Source: Rhodobacteraceae bacterium UBA6197
GTDB taxonomy: Bacteria > Pseudomonadota > Alphaproteobacteria > Rhodobacterales > Rhodobacteraceae
DNA length: 64,000 nucleotides
Reading direction: 5' to 3'
Assembly (NCBI GenBank): GCA_002422085.1
Contig: DISZ01000007.1
Coordinates: 16,753-80,752, forward strand
Positions 19,211-28,377 of this stretch are shown in pieces. The notes beneath the pieces were generated by a model that made no database searches, had not been told where the DNA came from, and saw only the letters and a program-made list of their open reading frames with translations. The stretch's first letter is position 1; every line of letters starts with the position of its first letter. A program made the position numbers and the translations under genes.

Positions 19211-20385
19211 CAGCGGTCCTCCGGGGCAAGCTTGGCAAGATCCGCGTCAAAGACCGAAAAGCCGGGGGCGTCGAGGTCCTTGATCGCGGCCAGAAGGTCG
19301 GCGTAGATGGTTTCGGGAATGTCGCGCCCGCCCAGCCCCAGCGCGTGATTGTGCAGCCGTGGACGGTCGGGCATGTCATAAAGCGCCGCCGCGACCTCGG
19401 CGCCGACGATCCCGCCCAGCCCGGGCGAAATTGCGCGGTCGATCACGATCAGATGTTTCACCCCGGCCAGCGCCGCGCGCAGCGCCTCGGCGGGGAACGG
19501 GCGAAAGGCGCGCAGATTGAGCAGGCGCGCGGGCCCGGCGCGGCCGGCATCGGCGGCCATGCCGGCACGCAGCGTGCCAACCGTCGAGCCCATGGCGATG
19601 ATCGCGACATCGGCCTCTGGGTCGCCCTCGACCGCAAGCAAACCGCCGGTGGCGCGCCCGGTCAGCGCCGCCCAGTCGCGGTCGGCAGCCTCGATCACCG
19701 GCAGCGCGCGCGCCATCGCGGCGTGGTGCGCGTGGCGGATCTCGGCAAAATATTCCGGCGTCACCAGCATCCCGAAGGATTTCGGATTGGCCGGGTCCAG
19801 CCGGCGGTCAAATTCAAACGGCGGCAACCAGCCGTCAACATCGGCCTGCGACGGCATGTCGATGATTTCCATCGTATGGGTCAGCACAAAGCCGTCCATG
19901 CAGACCATCACCGGCAGCTCGGTTTCCTGCGCGATGCGAAACGCCTGAATGGTGGTATCGACCGCCTCCTGATTGTCGGCGCAGTGGATCTGGATCCAGC
20001 CGCTATCGCGCACCGCCATGCTGTCGCCATGGTCGTTCCAGATCGACAGCGGCGCGGAAACGGCACGGTTGGCCACCGTCATCACCAACGGAATACGCAA
20101 GCCCGCGATGTTGAACAGCACCTCGGCCATCAGCAAGACGCCCTGACTGGCCGTCGCGGTATAGGCGCGCGCGCCCGTCGCGGCCGCCCCCAGCACGACC
20201 GAGGCGGCCGAGAACTCGGATTCGACGCTGACGAATTCGGTGTGCATCTGCCCTTCGGCGACCAGCCGCGACAGGTTCTCAACAATATGGGTCTGCGGCG
20301 TGATCGGGTAGGCCGCGACCACATCGGGCCGGCACATCGCAACGGCGCGGGCGATGGCCAGACTGCCTTCGATGGCTTCACGCAT
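19210..20385 (-). CDS. porA: 2-oxoacid:acceptor oxidoreductase, alpha subunit
   Basis: 391 residues, usual PorA length. Recognised by VAAYPITPQTHIVE near the N-terminus, the TASQGVLLMAE block, SAPLSIWNDHGDSMAVRDSG and the C-terminal domain that helps bind CoA in pyruvate enzymes (IVIDRAISPGLGG). Together with the beta and gamma subunits it would catalyse CoA-dependent oxidative decarboxylation of a 2-oxoacid, or the reverse carboxylation. It overlaps gamma by 8 bases and beta by 1 base, so the subunits are made in a coupled way. Substrate not certain. Confidence 0.92.
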   Translation of the reverse strand: MREAIEGSLAIARAVAMCRPDVVAAYPITPQTHIVENLSRLVAEGQMHTEFVSVESEFSAASVVLGAAATGARAYTATASQGVLLMAEVLFNIAGLRIPLVMTVANRAVSAPLSIWNDHGDSMAVRDSGWIQIHCADNQEAVDTTIQAFRIAQETELPVMVCMDGFVLTHTMEIIDMPSQADVDGWLPPFEFDRRLDPANPKSFGMLVTPEYFAEIRHAHHAAMARALPVIEAADRDWAALTGRATGGLLAVEGDPEADVAIIAMGSTVGTLRAGMAADAGRAGPARLLNLRAFRPFPAEALRAALAGVKHLIVIDRAISPGLGGIVGAEVAAALYDMPDRPRLHNHALGLGGRDIPETIYADLLAAIKDLDAPGFSVFDADLAKLAPEDR

Positions 20386-20944
20386 CGGCGGGCTCCTTCC
20401 AGAGGCCCTGCGGCACGCTCGCCGCGGTGCGGTCGATCAGCGCGAGGTTGCGCGCCAGCGTGTCGCCCTTGAAGCGACCCTTCAGCGCGCTTGCCAAAGC
20501 CTCAAGCGGCATCAGACCGCTCAGCCCCAGAAACGCCGCCAGAAGCGCGGTGTTGGGGATCGGTTTGCCGATCGTTTCAACCGCCAGTGCGGTTGCGGGC
20601 ACGCAAAATGCCCGGCAGCCGAAGTCGGCGGCGATGGCCTCCCCCGGACGTTCCGAATTGACCAGCATCGCGCCGCCGGGCTTCAGCCCCGCGGTGATCG
20701 CGTGATCCAGCAGCAAGGTATCGTCTTGCACGATCAGAAAGTCGGGCGTCTGGATCTGCGCGCGCAGATGTATCGGCGCAGAATCGATGCGCACAAAGGC
20801 GGTGACCGGCGCGCCGCGCCGCTCGGCGCCGAACGACGGAAAGGCCTGACAGGTGAACCCGGCCTCGAAAGCGGCCGCCGCAAGCAGATAGGCCGCCGCG
20901 ACGCTGCCCTGCCCGCCACGCCCATGAATGCGAAACTCTTTCAT
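20378..20944 (-). CDS. porG: 2-oxoacid:acceptor oxidoreductase, gamma subunit
   Basis: 188 residues with the gamma-subunit hallmark HGRGGQGSVAAAYLLA and the ERRGAPVTAFVRID block. First gene of the oxidoreductase operon, whose promoter must lie in the 237-base divergent gap shared with ppsA. Gamma is a separate short polypeptide, as in archaeal-type four-subunit enzymes, rather than part of the single long chain seen in enterobacterial NifJ. Firm family call. Confidence 0.92.
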   Translation of the reverse strand: MKEFRIHGRGGQGSVAAAYLLAAAAFEAGFTCQAFPSFGAERRGAPVTAFVRIDSAPIHLRAQIQTPDFLIVQDDTLLLDHAITAGLKPGGAMLVNSERPGEAIAADFGCRAFCVPATALAVETIGKPIPNTALLAAFLGLSGLMPLEALASALKGRFKGDTLARNLALIDRTAASVPQGLWKEPADA

Positions 20945-21181
20945 GCGCCCGGCCCGGAAATTGCGGCCCCGGGATGCGCCGCGCCGCCCGAAGGTCCGGC
21001 GGCACCCCTCCGCCGCAACGGCGACTCATTTGGTGGTTTGCTCATCGCTGATCTCTCCATCAACCCGCCCGAGTTAAGCGGCTAAATCCAACCGCCACAA
21101 TGATCGAGGTCAAGGTCAACGGTGCCCGACGGGTGCATCCTTCGGGCAGATTTCAGAATGAGCCAGGGAGGCGCGATTTTG
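20945..21181. promoter_or_regulatory. Divergent control region between the oxidoreductase operon and ppsA
   Basis: 237 non-coding bases that must contain both outward promoters. I could not place a convincing -10/-35 pair or operator in it. The first 70 bases are G+C-rich; the stretch near 21020-21110 is less so and is the best candidate for the promoters. Confidence 0.45.
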
Positions 21182-23578
21182 ATGAAACCCTTGAATATCA
21201 TGTGGTTCGAAGACCTTTCCCGCGGTGATGTTGCCGTGGTGGGGGGCAAAAACAGCTCTTTGGGCGAAATGGTCCAGCGGCTTGGCGGGCACGGCATCAA
21301 GGTGCCGTCGGGCTTTGCCACGACCGCAGACGCCTACCGCGCCTTTCTTGCGGCCAACGATCTGGAAACCAGGATCGACGAAGCGATCGCCCGCTGGCAA
21401 GACCACAAGGTCTCCTTGAACGAGACCGGCGGCCAGATCCGCGCGATGATCCTGGGCGGGAACTGGCCGAAGGATATCGAAACCGATATCTTGCAAAGCT
21501 ATCGCGAACTGTCCCGCCGCGCCGGCGTCAAGGACTTGCCCGTTGCCGTGCGGTCCAGCGCCACCGCCGAGGATCTGCCCGACGCGAGCTTTGCCGGCCA
21601 GCAGGAAACCTTTCTCAACGTGCGTGGCGAACAGGCCGTGCTGGCGGCGTGCCGGCGCTGCTTTGCATCGCTGTTTACCGATCGGGCGATCACCTACCGC
21701 CAGATGAAGGGCTTTGGCCACACCCGGGTCGCGCTGTCGATCGGCGTGCAGCGGATGGTGCGGTCGGATACCGGCGGGTCGGGGGTCATGTTCTCGATCG
21801 ACACCGAAAGCGGTTTTGACAAGATCGTGCTGATCAACGCCGCCTGGGGTCTGGGTGAAAATGTCGTCCAAGGCGCCGTGAACCCCGATGAATACGAGGT
21901 CTTCAAACCGCTTCTGGACCACCCCGATCTGACGCCAATCGTCGAAAAATCGCTGGGCGCCAAGGAAATCAAGATGATCTACGCCAGCCAGCAGGGCGGC
22001 GAGACGAAGAACGTGAAGACCTCCAAGGCCGAGCGCGCCGCTTTCGTGCTGAGCGATGCCGAGATCCTCGATCTGGCGCGGATGGCGGTCACGATCGAGC
22101 GGCACTACGGCCAGCCGATGGATATGGAATGGGCGCGCGATGGCGACACCGGCGAATTGTTCATCGTGCAGGCGCGCCCCGAAACCGTGCAGTCCCGCGC
22201 CGATGCGGGGGCGATCAAGTCCTATACGGTCAAGGCAGCGGGCAAGGTGCTGGTCAAAGGGCTGAGCGTCGGTGCCGCGGTGGCCACCGGCCGGGTCAGC
22301 ATCATCGAAAGCGCGCAAGACATCGGCCGGTTTGTCGATGGCTCGATCCTTGTGACCTCGACCACCGACCCCGACTGGGTGCCGATCATGAAGCGCGCCT
22401 CGGCGATCGTCACCGATCACGGCGGGCGCACCAGCCATGCCGCGATCGTCAGCCGCGAACTGGGGCTGCCGGCGATCGTCGGCACCGGCAATGCGACCCA
22501 TGTGCTGCACGACGACCAGGAGGTGACGGTGTCATGTGCCGGCGGCGACGAAGGGGTGATCTTTGAAGGCATCGCCGACTTTGAAACCGAAGAGCTGCGC
22601 ATCGACGATCTGCCGAAGACCAGAACCGGCATCCTGCTGAACATGGCCAACCCCTCGGCCGCGTTTCGCTGGTGGCGGCTGCCGGCCGATGGTGTCGGGC
22701 TGGCGCGCATGGAATTCGTGGTGAACAACGCGATCAAGGTGCACCCGATGGCCCTGGTGCATTTCGATACGCTCAAGGACGAGGCCGCCAAGGCCCGGAT
22801 CGCCGAGATCACCCAAGCCTATGCCGACAAGACCGAATTCTTTGTCGAAGGGCTGGCCCGGGGTCTGTCGCAGATCGCGGCGGTGGTTTACCCCAACCCG
22901 GTCATCGTGCGGATGAGCGACTTCAAGACCAACGAATACGCCGAGCTTCTGGGCGGGCGCGAATTCGAACCCGACGAAGAAAACCCGATGATCGGATTCC
23001 GCGGCGCCTCGCGCTATTATTCGCCGCGTTACGAGGCGGGATTTGCGCTGGAATGCAAGGCGATCCGGCGCCTGCGCAGCCAGATGGGGTTTGACAACGT
23101 GGTGGTGATGATCCCCTTCTGCCGCAGCCCCGACGAGGCCGACAAGGTGCTTGCGGTGATGAAAAAGCATGGGCTTGAGCGCGGCAAGGACGGGCTTGAG
23201 GTCTATGTCATGGGCGAGATTCCGGCCAACGTCATCCTGGCCGAGGAATTTGCCAAACGCTTCGACGGGTTTTCGATCGGCTCGAACGACCTGACCCAGC
23301 TGACGCTGGGGGTGGACCGCGATTCGGAAGAGCTGGCCGAACTGTTCGACGAATCCAACCCGGCGGTCTTGTGGATGATCGAAAACCTGATCGCGCGGGC
23401 CCACAAGGCGGGCGCCAAGGTCGGGCTGTGCGGCCAGGCGCCCAGCAATGACCCCGCCTTCGCGCGCCTGCTGGTCGAGGCCGGGATTGATACGATTTCG
23501 GTCACGCCGGACAGTTTTGTCGCGGTCAAACGGCACGTCGCCGCCGCCGAGGCCGCCTGCGCGAAAAAAGGCACCTGA
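21182..23578 (+). CDS. ppsA: Phosphoenolpyruvate synthase
   Basis: Converts pyruvate + ATP + water to PEP + AMP + Pi for gluconeogenesis in the cytoplasm. 798 residues in the usual order: an ATP-binding domain ([30 protein letters not shown]), the phosphohistidine swivel domain with catalytic His in [12 protein letters not shown], and the C-terminal PEP-binding barrel ([36 protein letters not shown]). ATG 21182 is taken as start: GGGAGG lies about 10 bases upstream and PpsA proteins begin there; in-frame ATGs at 21122 and 21158 would add a non-conserved leader. It faces the 2-oxoacid oxidoreductase operon, suggesting joint control at the pyruvate node. Confidence 0.96.
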   Translation: MKPLNIMWFEDLSRGDVAVVGGKNSSLGEMVQRLGGHGIKVPSGFATTADAYRAFLAANDLETRIDEAIARWQDHKVSLNETGGQIRAMILGGNWPKDIETDILQSYRELSRRAGVKDLPVAVRSSATAEDLPDASFAGQQETFLNVRGEQAVLAACRRCFASLFTDRAITYRQMKGFGHTRVALSIGVQRMVRSDTGGSGVMFSIDTESGFDKIVLINAAWGLGENVVQGAVNPDEYEVFKPLLDHPDLTPIVEKSLGAKEIKMIYASQQGGETKNVKTSKAERAAFVLSDAEILDLARMAVTIERHYGQPMDMEWARDGDTGELFIVQARPETVQSRADAGAIKSYTVKAAGKVLVKGLSVGAAVATGRVSIIESAQDIGRFVDGSILVTSTTDPDWVPIMKRASAIVTDHGGRTSHAAIVSRELGLPAIVGTGNATHVLHDDQEVTVSCAGGDEGVIFEGIADFETEELRIDDLPKTRTGILLNMANPSAAFRWWRLPADGVGLARMEFVVNNAIKVHPMALVHFDTLKDEAAKARIAEITQAYADKTEFFVEGLARGLSQIAAVVYPNPVIVRMSDFKTNEYAELLGGREFEPDEENPMIGFRGASRYYSPRYEAGFALECKAIRRLRSQMGFDNVVVMIPFCRSPDEADKVLAVMKKHGLERGKDGLEVYVMGEIPANVILAEEFAKRFDGFSIGSNDLTQLTLGVDRDSEELAELFDESNPAVLWMIENLIARAHKAGAKVGLCGQAPSNDPAFARLLVEAGIDTISVTPDSFVAVKRHVAAAEAACAKKGT

Positions 23579-23603
23579 GCGGGGATTGGCAGGACACCCC
23601 CCG

Positions 23604-23629
23604 GGCACCGGCGGCGACCTGCCGGTGCC
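23604..23629 (+). terminator. Hairpin downstream of ppsA
   Basis: Perfect 9-bp stem GGCACCGGC/GCCGGTGCC with an 8-base loop, 26 bases after the ppsA stop. No T-tract follows, so it may stabilise the 3' end or act with Rho rather than terminate by itself. Confidence 0.45.
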
Positions 23630-23737
23630 TGCCGCACGTGGTGACGCGCGGGGCAGGCGTAAAGATACCTCCGGCCCCAACCCCGACCCGGCATGAACGC
23701 GTTTCAAGAACGCACCAGCAAGCGATTGATTTGAAAG

Positions 23738-23814
<77 letters not shown>

Positions 23815-23997
23815 AGCTACGCGGCTTCTATAGCGGCAAGCGATTGGCGCTGCAATGGGGCCAAGACCCGATCCGCGAAAAACGCTGGCGGCTTTCGCAA
23901 GGCGCGCTCGGGGGCTGCACTCGGGCGGCAAAAACCCGGTGGGTGGAAACCCGGGGGCTGGGTCTTTCGCGCGGGCCGTCTGGCCGCGCGCGCCGGG

Positions 23998-25218
23998 CTA
24001 GCCCAGCAGATCGTGGCACAGTTCCAGCGCCGAGATCAGCGCGTCAACCTCGGCGCGGGTGTTATATAGCCCGAACGAGGCCCGCGCCGTGGCCCCGACC
24101 CCAAGGTGCTGCATCAACGGCATCGCGCAATGCGTGCCCGCCCGCACCGCAACCCCGCGCTTGTCCAGAATCGTCGAGATGTCATGCGCATGCGCCGCAC
24201 CTTGCAGCGTCAGCGAAAATATCGCGCCCTTGCCCGGCGCATTGCCCTGCACCGAAAGCCAGTTCAGCCCGCCCAACCTGGCCTGCGCATAGTCGCGCAG
24301 ATCGGCCTCGTGTGCGGCGATATTGGCCATGCCAAGGCCCATCATGTAGTCGAGCGCGACACCCATGCCGATCTGCTGCACGATCGCGGGCGTGCCCGCC
24401 TCAAAGCGCATCGGCGGCGCGGCATAGCTGACGCTGTCGCGCGTGACCTCGTGGATCATGTCGCCGCCGCCCATGAAGGGACGCATCTCCTCCATCCGTT
24501 CGCGGCGGATGAAGATCGCGCCGGAACCGCTTGGTCCATATAGCTTATGTCCGGTGATCGCGTAGAAATCACAGCCGATGGCCGCCACATCCACCGGCAG
24601 GTGAACCGCCGCCTGACTGCCATCGACCAGCACTGGCACGCCCAGATCGCGGGCGCCCTTGCAGATCGTGGCGACATCGACCAGCGTGCCCAGAACGTTC
24701 GACATATGGGTGATCGCCACCAGCCGTGTGCGCGGGCCGATCGCGGCCAGCACGGACTCGGGCGACAGCGCGCCGTCGGGCTCGGGGGCGACCCATTTCA
24801 GCACCACCCCCTGACGTTCGCGCAGAAAATGCCACGGCACGATATTGGCGTGATGCTCCATCACGCTCAGCACGATCTCGTCACCCGCCGAAAAGCGCGG
24901 CGCCGCCCACGCATAAGAGACCAGATTGATCCCTTCGGTGGTGCCCGAGGTAAACACGATCTCGTCGTGCGAGGGCGCGTTCAGAAATCGCGCGACAATC
25001 CCGCGCACGGCTTCGTATTTCTCGGTCGCAAGGTTGGAAAGATAGTGCAAGCCCCTGTGAACGTTTGCATATTCGTCGGCGTAACCTCGCGTTATCGCGT
25101 CAATCACCACCTGCGGCTTTTGTGCCGACGCGCCATTGTCCAGATAGACCAGCGGTTTGCCGTTCACCTGCCGGTGCAGGATCGGAAAATCGCCACGGAC
25201 CTTTTCAACGTCATACAT
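23998..25218 (-). CDS. sufS: SufS-type cysteine desulfurase
   Basis: Takes sulfur from cysteine for Fe-S cluster building on SufBCD. 406 residues with the PLP lysine in [12 protein letters not shown] and the short group II active-site loop RAGTHCAMP, which distinguishes SufS from IscS/NifS. Last gene of the suf operon, 3 bases after a YIP1-family gene. No sufE or sufU follows; the next feature is tRNA-Arg, 183 bases downstream. Group II desulfurases normally need such a sulfur acceptor, so a sufE-like gene is expected elsewhere. Confidence 0.96.
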   Translation of the reverse strand: MYDVEKVRGDFPILHRQVNGKPLVYLDNGASAQKPQVVIDAITRGYADEYANVHRGLHYLSNLATEKYEAVRGIVARFLNAPSHDEIVFTSGTTEGINLVSYAWAAPRFSAGDEIVLSVMEHHANIVPWHFLRERQGVVLKWVAPEPDGALSPESVLAAIGPRTRLVAITHMSNVLGTLVDVATICKGARDLGVPVLVDGSQAAVHLPVDVAAIGCDFYAITGHKLYGPSGSGAIFIRRERMEEMRPFMGGGDMIHEVTRDSVSYAAPPMRFEAGTPAIVQQIGMGVALDYMMGLGMANIAAHEADLRDYAQARLGGLNWLSVQGNAPGKGAIFSLTLQGAAHAHDISTILDKRGVAVRAGTHCAMPLMQHLGVGATARASFGLYNTRAEVDALISALELCHDLLG

Positions 25219-25221
25219 CGC

Positions 25222-25815
25222 CTAGCCCCCCGCAACGGGCACAAGGCCCAATGTGCTCATCACGATACCCGCGATCAGCGCCCCGACAAAAAGCGTAATC
25301 ACCACCCCGACCGAGACCGCCACAAGGTTGGAAAAGCCGTGCAGCTCGGCGGTGAAACGCACGATCATCCAGAATACCAGCCCAAAGGCCACCAGCCCCA
25401 GAAGCTGGGCGATCAGCGGAAAAAGCAGCATCATGACCACCTGAAGAACCTGCACACAAAGCGTGATGAACTCCATCCAGACGGTCAGCAGCAAGGCATC
25501 GGGAAAGCTGCCACGACCACCGAAACGCTGCCCGACAAAGGCCATCGCGCCGGCGGTGAACAGCACCCCCGCCGATTGCGACAGCATCATCTTCAGCGGC
25601 GATGAGGTCAGCCAGTCCCAAGGGGTCTCGACCCGGATCGGGAACAGGATATTGGCCAGATAGGCCAGCACCGCCGAGACACAGACCACCACCCCGGCGC
25701 CAATCCAGCGCGCCTCCATCGGTGGGTTCAATGCCAAAAGCCGCGGCACGCCGGTGCGCGGGGTCAGCACCGTTTCGCGCGCCAGTGTCAACAGATCGCC
25801 AAGCCGCAGTTCCAT
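25222..25815 (-). CDS. YIP1-family membrane protein (first of a pair)
   Basis: About 197 residues with a short N-terminal helical stretch and five hydrophobic helices (for example WIGAGVVVCVSAVLAYLANIL, LQVVMMLLFPLIAQLLGLVA, VSVGVVITLFVGALIAGIVM), matching the YIP1-like fold. ATG 25815 has GAGGGG about six bases upstream; an in-frame GTG at 25821 would overlap the previous stop by four bases. It lies between sufD and sufS, in step with the operon. Function is unknown; a role in Fe-S assembly is only suggested by position. Confidence 0.82.
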   Translation of the reverse strand: MELRLGDLLTLARETVLTPRTGVPRLLALNPPMEARWIGAGVVVCVSAVLAYLANILFPIRVETPWDWLTSSPLKMMLSQSAGVLFTAGAMAFVGQRFGGRGSFPDALLLTVWMEFITLCVQVLQVVMMLLFPLIAQLLGLVAFGLVFWMIVRFTAELHGFSNLVAVSVGVVITLFVGALIAGIVMSTLGLVPVAGG

Positions 25816-25817
25816 CG

Positions 25818-26312
25818 TCACCCCTCAAATTCCGCGACGCGCAAGCCCGCGCCCCAGATTGCCAGAAACCCAAGACCGACCGCCGTCCCAACCAGCGACA
25901 ACGCCGCCCCCGGCCCGATGAAACCCGCGACCAGACCGTGCAGCAGCATGAAGGGCGATATCGCCAAAAGCGCCCAGAACAAGGCGATCCGCGCCGACCA
26001 ATGGGCGCCCTTGCCGCCAAAAGCGCGGGCGACGACATGGCTTGCCCCGGCCAGAGCATAGGCCAGCACCGGCAGGATGAACACGGCCCCCATCAGCCCA
26101 CCCGCAAGCCGCGCCTCAAGCGGGATCGACGGGTCCAGATAGGCGGCACGGGCATGAAACGGCCATTGCGCGATGAACAGGATGACACAGGCCCCCAGCA
26201 GCGTGGCCAAGGCCCGATCCTCGCGCGGGCCCTGCGCCAGAATCGCGCGCATCACCACGCGCGGCCGGCGCCAGGTCGTCACGATTTTCGGGGCAATGCC
26301 CATCTGCCGCAT
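25818..26312 (-). CDS. YIP1-like membrane protein (second of a pair)
   Basis: 164 residues, about four hydrophobic helices (ALATLLGACVILFIAQWPFH, LAGGLMGAVFILPVLAYALA, IALFWALLAISPFMLLHGLV, AALSLVGTAVGLGFLAIWGA). Weak likeness to its neighbour and to YIP1 proteins suggests a heterodimeric pair. It starts 3 bases after sufD and its end meets the start of the next YIP1 gene, so it is translated with the suf genes. ATG 26303 is an alternative start. No known function. Confidence 0.75.
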   Translation of the reverse strand: MRQMGIAPKIVTTWRRPRVVMRAILAQGPREDRALATLLGACVILFIAQWPFHARAAYLDPSIPLEARLAGGLMGAVFILPVLAYALAGASHVVARAFGGKGAHWSARIALFWALLAISPFMLLHGLVAGFIGPGAALSLVGTAVGLGFLAIWGAGLRVAEFEG

Positions 26313-26315
26313 GGC

Positions 26316-27611
26316 TCAGGCCTTGTGCCGGGCAAGCCAGCCCTCAAGGACGGTGAAGATCTCGGTTTGCAGCGCCTCATCCTCGATCTCGGAAATCGCG
26401 TCGGCAAGGAAGGACAGCACCAGAAGCGCGGTCGCCTCTTGCACCGGAACCCCGCGCGAGCGCAGGTAGAACAGCGCCTCTTCGTCGATCGCGCCGGTGG
26501 TCGAGCCGTGGCTGCATTTCACATCGTCGGCATAGATCTCCAGCTCGGGCTTGGCCAGAAACTGGCTGTCGTCGTCCAGCAAAAGCGATTGGCTGATCTG
26601 ATAGCCGTCGGTCTTTTGCGCCCCGGGCTTGACCAGAATCTTGCCCTGAAACACCCCGATCGCGCCGTGTTTGAGCACCTTCTTGAACACCTGACGGCTT
26701 TCGCAGCGCACGCCCCGATGGGTGACAAACACCGTGTCGTCATGGTGAAACGGGCCGGTCGCGCCGTCGCCCAAGGCGGCGCCCGCGACATGGGTCACCG
26801 CGTCGTCGCCGACGATGTCGATCACCACCTCGTTGCGGGTCAGCGCGCCATTCGCGGTCAGCGTGAAGGATTTGAACAGCGCCCCCGAGGCGACGCGCGC
26901 AAAGACATGCGTCGCCGCCCGGCGCGCATGGTCGCGGCCCTGGGTGCGGACATGGTGGAACCGGCCGCCCTCGGCGATATCGACCTCGAGCACCTTGTTG
27001 AAGCGCGCGCCCGCCGGGCCGGTCTCCAGCAAGGTCAGATCGGCCCCGGCCTCGATCTTGATGCAATGGTGCAAGATCGCGTCAGAAGTTGCTGATTCAT
27101 GGACATAAATCAGATTCACCGGTCGCGCCGCCCGGGCGGTAACCCGGATCAAAACCCCATCGGTTGCCGCCGCCGTGTTCAGCGCCGCCAAAGGCCGCGG
27201 CACCGGGTTCTGACCCGCCGCCTCAAGCGCGCCATAAATCCCCTGCGCCCAGTGAATATCGGCCGCATCCGCCGTCGCCAACCGCGAGATCTCGGCCCCG
27301 GCCAGCGTCGGGTCATCCGATCGCGCGGGATCAAAGACGCCATCCACAAAGACCAGCTTGACCCGGTCGAGCCCGTCAAACACCGGCACTTCGCCCTGCG
27401 CGTCCGACGCCTCGGCAGTCGGCGGCGCAACCGCCGTCAGCGCCGCCGGGTCCGTATAGCGCCAGTATTCGTCGCGTTTGCCGGGCAGGCCCAGAGCTTG
27501 CAACCGCGCCACCGCGGCGGCGCGGGCCGCGCGCGTGAACCCGCCCTGCGGCAGATCAAGCGCCGCCAGACGTGCCGCCAGCGCGTCTTCTTTCGCCAAT
27601 GCGACCGCCAT
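26316..27611 (-). CDS. sufD: Fe-S cluster assembly protein SufD
   Basis: 431-residue scaffold subunit that pairs with SufB and is driven by the SufC ATPase. The right-handed beta-helix core is visible in the C-terminal half, with SufD-type blocks KCSHGSTTGAIDEEALFYLRSR and SRGVPVQEATALLVLSF broken into the family's usual spacing. Start and sufC stop share one base (TGATG). Followed directly by the YIP1 pair. Assignment rests on these blocks and on the operon. Confidence 0.94.
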   Translation of the reverse strand: MAVALAKEDALAARLAALDLPQGGFTRAARAAAVARLQALGLPGKRDEYWRYTDPAALTAVAPPTAEASDAQGEVPVFDGLDRVKLVFVDGVFDPARSDDPTLAGAEISRLATADAADIHWAQGIYGALEAAGQNPVPRPLAALNTAAATDGVLIRVTARAARPVNLIYVHESATSDAILHHCIKIEAGADLTLLETGPAGARFNKVLEVDIAEGGRFHHVRTQGRDHARRAATHVFARVASGALFKSFTLTANGALTRNEVVIDIVGDDAVTHVAGAALGDGATGPFHHDDTVFVTHRGVRCESRQVFKKVLKHGAIGVFQGKILVKPGAQKTDGYQISQSLLLDDDSQFLAKPELEIYADDVKCSHGSTTGAIDEEALFYLRSRGVPVQEATALLVLSFLADAISEIEDEALQTEIFTVLEGWLARHKA

Positions 27612-28366
27612 CAGACACCCTCCGCCAGAAGGTCGGCATAGCCGTTTTCCTCGACCTCAAGCGCCAGTTCCGGGCCGCCGGTCTTGATGATCCGGCCATC
27701 GGCCATGATATGCACGACATCGGGTTTGATATGGTCCAGAAGCCGTTGATAATGCGTGATAACCAGAAACGAGCGCCCGGCATCGCGCAGCGCGTTGACG
27801 CCATCGGCCACCAGCTTCATCGCATCGACATCCAGCCCCGAATCCGTTTCATCCAGAATGCACATCTTCGGTTCCAGCATCGCCATCTGCAAAATCTCGT
27901 TACGCTTTTTCTCGCCGCCCGAGAAGCCGACGTTCACCGGGCGCTTCAGCATATCGGCGTCGATCTTCAGGGTCTTCGCCTTTTCGCGCACCAGTTTGAG
28001 AAACTCGCCCGCCGACAGTTCGTCCTGACCGCGCGCCTTGCGTTGTGCGTTCACCGCGGTGCGCAGAAAGGTCATGTTGCCGACGCCCGGAATTTCGACC
28101 GGGTATTGGAACGCCAGAAACAACCCCGCCGCGGCGCGTTCTTCGGGCGCCATGTCCAAAAGCGCGGCCCCCAGCAGCGTCGCCGACCCCTCGGTCACCT
28201 GATAGCCCTCGCGCCCCGACAGCACATAGCTCAGCGTCGATTTCCCCGACCCGTTCGGCCCCATGATCGCATGCACTTCACCGCTGCCGATCGTCAGGTT
28301 CACGCCTTTCAGGATGACCTTGTCCTCGGCCTCAAGTTTGACGTGCAAGTTATTGATTTTCAACAT
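27611..28366 (-). CDS. sufC: Fe-S cluster assembly ATPase SufC
   Basis: 251-residue ABC-type ATPase of the SufBCD scaffold. Walker A GPNGSGKSTLSY, signature SGGEKKRNEI, Walker B region CILDETDSGLDVDA and the switch histidine in VITHYQRLL are all present. It sits 11 bases after sufB and overlaps sufD by one base. SufC is soluble and not a transporter. Very secure. Confidence 0.97.
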   Translation of the reverse strand: MLKINNLHVKLEAEDKVILKGVNLTIGSGEVHAIMGPNGSGKSTLSYVLSGREGYQVTEGSATLLGAALLDMAPEERAAAGLFLAFQYPVEIPGVGNMTFLRTAVNAQRKARGQDELSAGEFLKLVREKAKTLKIDADMLKRPVNVGFSGGEKKRNEILQMAMLEPKMCILDETDSGLDVDAMKLVADGVNALRDAGRSFLVITHYQRLLDHIKPDVVHIMADGRIIKTGGPELALEVEENGYADLLAEGV

Positions 28367-28377
28367 TTTCTATTCCC

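Noticed and set aside
23815..23997. Small gene or sufE/sufT remnant between sufS and tRNA-Arg
   Set aside because: Only 183 bases, with no motif and no ribosome-binding site.
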